The notes below the pieces were generated by a model, which searched no databases, had not been told where the DNA came from, and worked only from the letters and a program-made list of their open reading frames with translations. A DNA stretch of 6,671 bases from Rhodospirillales bacterium (GTDB taxonomy: Bacteria; Pseudomonadota; Alphaproteobacteria; Acetobacterales; Acetobacteraceae): NCBI GenBank assembly GCA_025352915.1, contig JANXSA010000543.1:1-6671 (forward strand), given 5' to 3'. Of the stretch, positions 6,467 to 6,671 are shown piece after piece. How positions within the stretch are numbered: position 1 is the stretch's first letter; each line of letters starts with the position of its first letter. The position numbers and the translations under genes are program-made.

Positions 6467-6506
6467 GAATGAAGTTTTTTTGCTTCTTTTTGTTCACAAA
6501 AAGAAG
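6467..6506 (+). repeat. Hairpin repeat, copy B, just after the last gene
   Basis: GAATGAAG and seven T, then the hairpin CTTCTTTTTGT (6483-6493) with ACAAAAAGAAG (6496-6506) around a TC loop. It lies 28 bp past the stop codon of the minus-strand gene ending at 6535, nearly the same distance and the same orientation as the related hairpin after the gene ending at 4666. It may mark or stabilise transcript ends. Confidence 0.75.
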
Positions 6507-6534
6507 ACCTTTCTTTGACTTCCTGCCGGCCAGT

Positions 6535-6671
6535 TCAGGCGCGCTCGACGCGGCAGAGCAGGCGGGCGGCGCTGCGGGGGGCGCGTTCGGTGGCGGGGAT
6601 TGGGTGTTCGCCGATGATGCGGTCGGCTTCGAGCTGGTCGAGTTCGGCGGGGGGCAGGTTGAGGATGCGCG
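6535..6671 (-). CDS. 3' end of an unidentified protein gene, possibly a CaiB/BaiF-type CoA-transferase
   Basis: Only the last 44 codons are present, ending in TGA at 6535-6537; the start lies beyond the window. The frame is clearly coding by its C/G-rich third positions and natural residue mix: it begins RILNLPPAELDQLEADRIIG and ends RLLCRVERA. The pattern I-L-x-L-x-x-A-E-L-x-x-L-E-A-D-x-I-I resembles the C-terminal helix of family III (CaiB/BaiF) CoA-transferases, which often end in a similar A-E-I-x-A-L-x-x-x-G-V-I. This is a weak match on a short segment, so the function is left open. It is in the same direction as the binding-protein gene, but the repeat-rich 300 bp between them argues against a tight operon. 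Confidence 0.6.
   Translation of the reverse strand, partial: RILNLPPAELDQLEADRIIGEHPIPATERAPRSAARLLCRVERA

Larger units (their letters stand above)
6243..6534. other. Intergenic region with repeats and purine-rich runs
   Basis: About 290 bp between the binding-protein start and the next stop codon. It holds two inverted copies of a 40-bp hairpin repeat (6341-6380 and 6467-6506), a G-rich run at 6312-6337, and between the repeats a run of seven G (6390-6396) and C-rich tracts (6416-6434). The promoter of the binding-protein gene should lie here, but I could not pick out clear boxes. The one predicted frame crossing it on the plus strand is low-complexity and not convincing. Confidence 0.5.

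Overview
The window looks like a piece of a GC-rich alphaproteobacterial chromosome, probably Acetobacteraceae or close relatives. This placement is inferred from the GuaA and substrate-binding-protein sequence style and from T-rich hairpin repeats (GCTTCTTTTT...AAAAAGAAG) between genes. It is not proven by a marker gene. No tRNA, rRNA or CRISPR array was seen.

Layout. (1) 1-834, plus strand: the C-terminal half of guaA (GMP synthase). Its reading frame is broken at the very start of the window, where the DNA stops looking like guaA. (2) 887-4071, minus strand: a two-gene light-sensing operon, bphO (heme oxygenase) followed by bphP (bacteriophytochrome hybrid kinase), joined by an ATGA stop/start overlap. 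bphO has a near-perfect Shine-Dalgarno sequence. (3) 4072-4665: a non-coding region holding the probable bphO promoter/operator area, a 170-bp palindromic miniature transposable element with 28-bp terminal inverted repeats and an exact 9-bp target duplication, and a palindromic hairpin just after the next gene. (4) 4666-6228, minus strand: a periplasmic solute-binding protein of the DppA/OppA type (SBP_bac_5 family) with a clear signal peptide. (5) 6229-6534: a non-coding region with two copies, in opposite orientation, of the same T-rich hairpin repeat plus purine-rich runs. (6) 6535-6671, minus strand: the last 44 codons of another gene, not firmly identified.

How the genes work together. 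BphO should open heme to biliverdin IX-alpha. BphP binds biliverdin through an N-terminal Cys and converts red/far-red light into autophosphorylation by an HWE-type kinase, with a receiver domain fused at its C-terminus. No separate output regulator is encoded here. guaA and the binding protein are not obviously linked to light sensing.

The most notable points are the MITE landing exactly on the edge of an existing hairpin, unusual residues in the BphP chromophore pocket (including Leu where DrBphP has Tyr216), and a change of G/C strand skew that sets the bph region apart from both flanks. I did not find convincing evidence for a wholly new biological system.
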